Assembly (NCBI RefSeq): GCF_000308375.1
Contig: NZ_BAFQ01000066.1
Coordinates: 1 to 64,000, forward strand
Length of the DNA stretch: 64,000 nt
Direction: 5' to 3'
From: Nocardia aobensis NBRC 100429
GTDB taxonomy: Bacteria > Actinomycetota > Actinomycetes > Mycobacteriales > Mycobacteriaceae
Every line of letters starts with the position of its first letter. Position 1 is the stretch's first letter. Shown one piece after another: positions 61,530 through 64,000 of the stretch. A program made the translations under genes and the position numbers. The notes under the pieces are model-generated. The model was not told where the DNA came from, ran no database searches, and saw nothing but the letters and a program-made list of their open reading frames with translations.

Positions 61530-62618
61530 GTGGCGCACAAGGCGAGCGAAGCGATAGGGGCACGACCCGCCCGGGTACGGCGGGGCCGCATCCTTCGGCG
61601 GGCCGGGCTGGCGGTGTCCATGGGGATCACCGTGATGCTCGTCTCGGGCTGCTCGATCGACAATCCCGTGCTTCGGTTCGGCTGGCCCTCGGGTGTGACC
61701 CCGCAGGCGACCCGGATGCGGGAACTGTGGACGTGGTCGGTCGTCGCCGCCCTGGCGATGGGTGTGCTGGTCTGGGGCCTGACCTTCTGGACCGTGGCCT
61801 TCCACCGCAAGAAGAAGAACTCCCCGGAGTTCCCGCGGCAGACCGGCTACAACGTGCCGCTGGAGCTGACCTACACCGCGATTCCGTTCGTGATCATCGC
61901 GGTGCTGTTCTACTTCACCGTGGTCGTGCAGAACTACGTGCACGAGAAGACCTCGAACCCCGATGTGGTCGTCGACGTGACCGCGTTCCAGTGGAACTGG
62001 AAGTTCGGCTACCAGAAGGTCGTCGGCCAGAACGGCCAGGTCCACGACGGTGTCGACCAGACCCGTCAGGCGATGAACGAGCAGATTCAGAGCGAGTACA
62101 AGGAGCGCACCGCCGACGGCCACCCGCAGCCGGGTCCGCTGCACGGCCTGCCCGCCAACGACATCTCCTACCTGCACTACGACAAGGTGGAGACCGTCGG
62201 CTCGTCCAACGAGATCCCGGTGCTGGTGCTGCCGACCAACAAGGTCGTGGAATTCCAGCTGGCCTCCGCCGACGTCATCCACTCCTTCTGGGTGCCGGAG
62301 TTCCTGTTCAAGCGCGACGTGATGCCGAACCCGAAGGAAAACCACTCCGACAACACCTTCCAGATCACCAAGATCGAGCACGAGGGTGCCTTCGTCGGCC
62401 GCTGCGCGGAGATGTGCGGTACTTTCCACTCGATGATGAACTTCGAAGTGCGTGCCGTGACGCCGGACAAGTTCGACAAGTACATCGCCGCCCGCGAAGC
62501 GGGTAAGACCAATGCCGAGGCCCTGTCGAGCATCGGCGAGTCGCCGGTCGCGACGACCACGCATCCGTTCGACACCCGTCGCACCGCGCGTGAAGCCAGC
62601 CAGGCCGAGAGCAAGTAA
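61530..62618 (+). CDS. ctaC: Cytochrome c oxidase subunit II
   Basis: A 362-residue lipoprotein-type subunit II of the aa3 oxidase. GTG 61530 follows AGGAAGG. Lipobox VSGC with Cys41, two membrane helices, then the CuA domain: His in SADVIHSFWVPEF and CAEMCGTFHSMM, which has both Cys, His and Met ligands. It passes electrons from the cytochrome bcc complex to the oxidase core. ctaF follows at 18 bp. Confidence 0.96.
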   Translation: MAHKASEAIGARPARVRRGRILRRAGLAVSMGITVMLVSGCSIDNPVLRFGWPSGVTPQATRMRELWTWSVVAALAMGVLVWGLTFWTVAFHRKKKNSPEFPRQTGYNVPLELTYTAIPFVIIAVLFYFTVVVQNYVHEKTSNPDVVVDVTAFQWNWKFGYQKVVGQNGQVHDGVDQTRQAMNEQIQSEYKERTADGHPQPGPLHGLPANDISYLHYDKVETVGSSNEIPVLVLPTNKVVEFQLASADVIHSFWVPEFLFKRDVMPNPKENHSDNTFQITKIEHEGAFVGRCAEMCGTFHSMMNFEVRAVTPDKFDKYIAAREAGKTNAEALSSIGESPVATTTHPFDTRRTAREASQAESK

Positions 62619-62636
62619 GAAGGGTACTGAACTGAC

Positions 62637-63053
62637 ATGAAGGTCGAAGCACGCATCTTCGAGCTGCTCACGGTGTTCTTCATCATCGTGGCGGTTGTCT
62701 ACGGATTCTTCACCGGCCAGTCCCGCACCGGCGTCGAGTGGGCGGGTACCACCGCCATCGTGCTGACCGCCGGACTGACGCTGATCGTCGGCACCTACTT
62801 CCGCTTCGTGGCCCGCCGCCTGGATCTGCGCCCCGAGGACTACGAAGAGGCCGAGATCATCGACGGCGCCGGCGACCTGGGCTTCTTCTCGCCCGGCAGC
62901 TTCTGGCCCATCCTGCTGGCCGGTTCCGCCTCGGTCACCGCGCTCGGCTTCGCGTTCTTCCAGTACTGGCTGATCGGCCTGGGCGTGCTCTGTGTCCTGG
63001 CCTCGGTCGCCGGCCTGGTGTTCGAGTACCACGTGGGACCCGAGAAGCACTGA
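62637..63053 (+). CDS. ctaF: Actinobacterial cytochrome c oxidase subunit IV
   Basis: A 138-residue membrane subunit of the actinobacterial aa3 oxidase (Rv2199c homologue): [46 protein letters not shown], two further helices at the end, and the loop [19 protein letters not shown] lies upstream. Same operon as ctaC. A strong terminator follows. Confidence 0.95.
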   Translation: MKVEARIFELLTVFFIIVAVVYGFFTGQSRTGVEWAGTTAIVLTAGLTLIVGTYFRFVARRLDLRPEDYEEAEIIDGAGDLGFFSPGSFWPILLAGSASVTALGFAFFQYWLIGLGVLCVLASVAGLVFEYHVGPEKH

Positions 63054-63072
63054 GCATCTGACGGCAGTCGCG

Positions 63073-63098
63073 AGCGCCCCGGCTTCGGCCGGGGCGCT
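63073..63098 (+). terminator. Strong hairpin terminator after ctaF
   Basis: AGCGCCCCGGC (63073-63083), tetraloop TTCG, GCCGGGGCGCT (63088-63098): a perfect 11-bp stem 19 bp after the ctaF stop. Confidence 0.85.
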
Positions 63099-63137
63099 TC
63101 GTCGTTGCGGGGGCCGTTCGAGATACTGCCGGAAAAG

Positions 63138-63171
63138 CCGAACGCCCCGACATGTCTGCCGGGGCGTTCGG
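63138..63171 (-). terminator. Hairpin terminator of the FAD oxidase gene
   Basis: CCGAACGCCCCG (63138-63149) and CGGGGCGTTCGG (63160-63171) form a perfect 12-bp stem; on the minus strand it is followed by CTTTTCC. It lies 14 bp after the stop of the convergent gene. Confidence 0.85.
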
Positions 63172-63185
63172 TCTACGCACAGGGT

Positions 63186-64000
63186 TCAGTCGGGGGTGTG
63201 ATAGCGGCGGGCGCGTTCGGAGCGGCAGATGTCGTCGATGCCGGAGGTGATCTCACGCATCAGTTCCGGTGCGCCGGAGCGGCCGGAGTAGGTGCCGGTG
63301 GGGCGCAGGCGGCAGGTGAAGGTGATGAAGCCGTGGTCCTCGCCCGCGGATTCGTGCAGATCCGGGGAGCGCACGCCGTAGGTCATGGCGGAGATGACCG
63401 TGATGGCGCCGCTGCGTTCGCGGTGGTCGGCGAACAGGTCGTGCAGCCGGTGGAAGACGGTGCTGTAGCTGCTCATGGGCGCGAAGACCGCCACCCGGTA
63501 GGCGGGGCCGCGCTCGGAGGAGCTGATCACCGTGTCGGCGAGATATTCGGCGTCGCGCAGCGTCAGCACCTTCGGCGCGAACATCAGCGCGCCGGCGGCG
63601 GCGTTGCGCACCGGCATACCGGCGCGGCCGCCCGCGGCGGAGGCGATGGCGCCCAACGACTTTCGCGCCCGCGCACCCAGTTCACGGCGGGCCCGCAGTG
63701 AGGGGGTGGCGGTGGTGGGATGCAGACTCGACCACTGGCCGAAGCGGACCGTGCCGAGCTGGATGTTGCCGGTGCCGACCGGTCGCGACACCCGCAGCGG
63801 CGCGGTGTCGACCCAGCGGCCGACCTGCAGCAGGGCGTCGCCGGGGCGGGTGATCTCGGCGTGCGAGTGTTCGACGAACGTGTCGAAGTCGAGGAATCGG
63901 TGCGCGTCGGACGTCAGCCAGGTGTGGTCCTTGTCGACCTCGATGGCTTGCAGCGTCAGCGCCGTGATGATGCCGGTGCGCCCGGCTCCGCCGAGGATGC
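63186..64000 (-). CDS. FAD-linked oxidoreductase, C-terminal part (5' end outside window)
   Basis: The frame is open to the window edge, so the gene starts beyond 64000. The first visible residues (ILGGAGRTGIITALTLQ) match the end of an FAD-binding PCMH domain, followed by EVDKDHTWLTSD and a ~230-residue substrate domain with ITRPGDALLQVGRWVD and FITFTCRLRPTG. It fits a secreted or cytoplasmic carbohydrate/steroid-type FAD oxidase, but the subtype cannot be set from this part. A GTG at 63791 is internal, not the start. Convergent with ctaF and ended by its own hairpin. Confidence 0.72.
   Translation of the reverse strand, partial: ILGGAGRTGIITALTLQAIEVDKDHTWLTSDAHRFLDFDTFVEHSHAEITRPGDALLQVGRWVDTAPLRVSRPVGTGNIQLGTVRFGQWSSLHPTTATPSLRARRELGARARKSLGAIASAAGGRAGMPVRNAAAGALMFAPKVLTLRDAEYLADTVISSSERGPAYRVAVFAPMSSYSTVFHRLHDLFADHRERSGAITVISAMTYGVRSPDLHESAGEDHGFITFTCRLRPTGTYSGRSGAPELMREITSGIDDICRSERARRYHTPD

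Noticed and set aside
61164..63050. Minus-strand open frame that extends asnB by more than 600 codons, antisense to ctaC and ctaF
   Set aside because: The catalytic Cys must be N-terminal, which fixes the asnB start at 61163; the extension is the antisense of two clear oxidase genes.

Overview
The window is high-GC actinobacterial DNA, most likely from a Nocardia-like member of the Mycobacteriales. The evidence is the codon use, the many GTG/TTG starts and leaderless promoters, the F420-, mycothiol- and AdoK-type genes, and a core block that I recognise from memory as the Mycobacterium tuberculosis Rv2199c-Rv2211c neighbourhood (ctaF, ctaC, asnB, adoK, HesB-type protein, DUF3043, cobT, cobS, ilvE, gcvT). 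No tRNA, rRNA, CRISPR array, insertion sequence or prophage was recognised.

Positions 1-38.7 kb are accessory or variable. The left edge carries the end of an operon with an N6-adenine DNA methylase, a separate HsdS-like half-subunit and a Ser/Thr kinase with a TPR-like tail (1-3950); this resembles a phage-defence operon cut by the window edge. Next come dapA, a DUF3048 lipoprotein with a perfect-length 9-residue repeat, and a convergent pair made of a Cys/His-motif protein and a DUF488 protein (6755-8281). Then follow catabolic and redox genes (desaturase, F420-type PPOX protein, haloalkane dehalogenase), an XRE-regulator/membrane-protein pair under a palindrome-rich leaderless promoter, AraC plus quinone oxidoreductase, a TY-Chap-like protein beside a broken membrane-protein gene, a CYTH-CHAD protein, an HTH-fused citrate synthase, an FAD oxidase, a glycosyltransferase/TetR pair, a QueG-like iron-sulfur protein, DedA, a GT-C glycosyltransferase, and a compact ECF sigma operon that starts with a 29-residue membrane peptide. 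The stretch ends with a TRIC channel, an M20 hydrolase, a double-MerR regulator, a truncated haemoglobin and an HxlR/oxidoreductase pair.

Positions 38.7-63.1 kb are the conserved core: gcvT and ilvE at one end, asnB, ctaC and ctaF at the other. The middle block (adoK, HesB protein, DUF3043, fused cobU-cobT, cobS) appears inverted relative to the M. tuberculosis order, and non-core genes sit at both junctions. The left junction holds a formylglycine-generating enzyme, a TetR/ABC exporter set and a metallo-beta-lactamase-fold hydrolase. The right junction holds an ATP-grasp/cysteine-protease-like operon, a mycothiol-dependent isomerase, a secreted phosphatase, a decarboxylase gene collapsed by deletion, DUF2277 and a Gly/His/Tyr-rich secreted protein.

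The best candidate for an undescribed system is the two-gene ATP-grasp/putative Cys-His-Asn hydrolase operon (51929-55218), preceded by a perfect SigF-type promoter (GTTT-N15-GGGTAT). Next are the methylase/S-half/kinase operon at the left edge and the micropeptide/sigma/cysteine-rich membrane protein operon at 32328-33227. The right edge (63186-64000) is the C-terminal part of an FAD-linked oxidase that continues outside the window.
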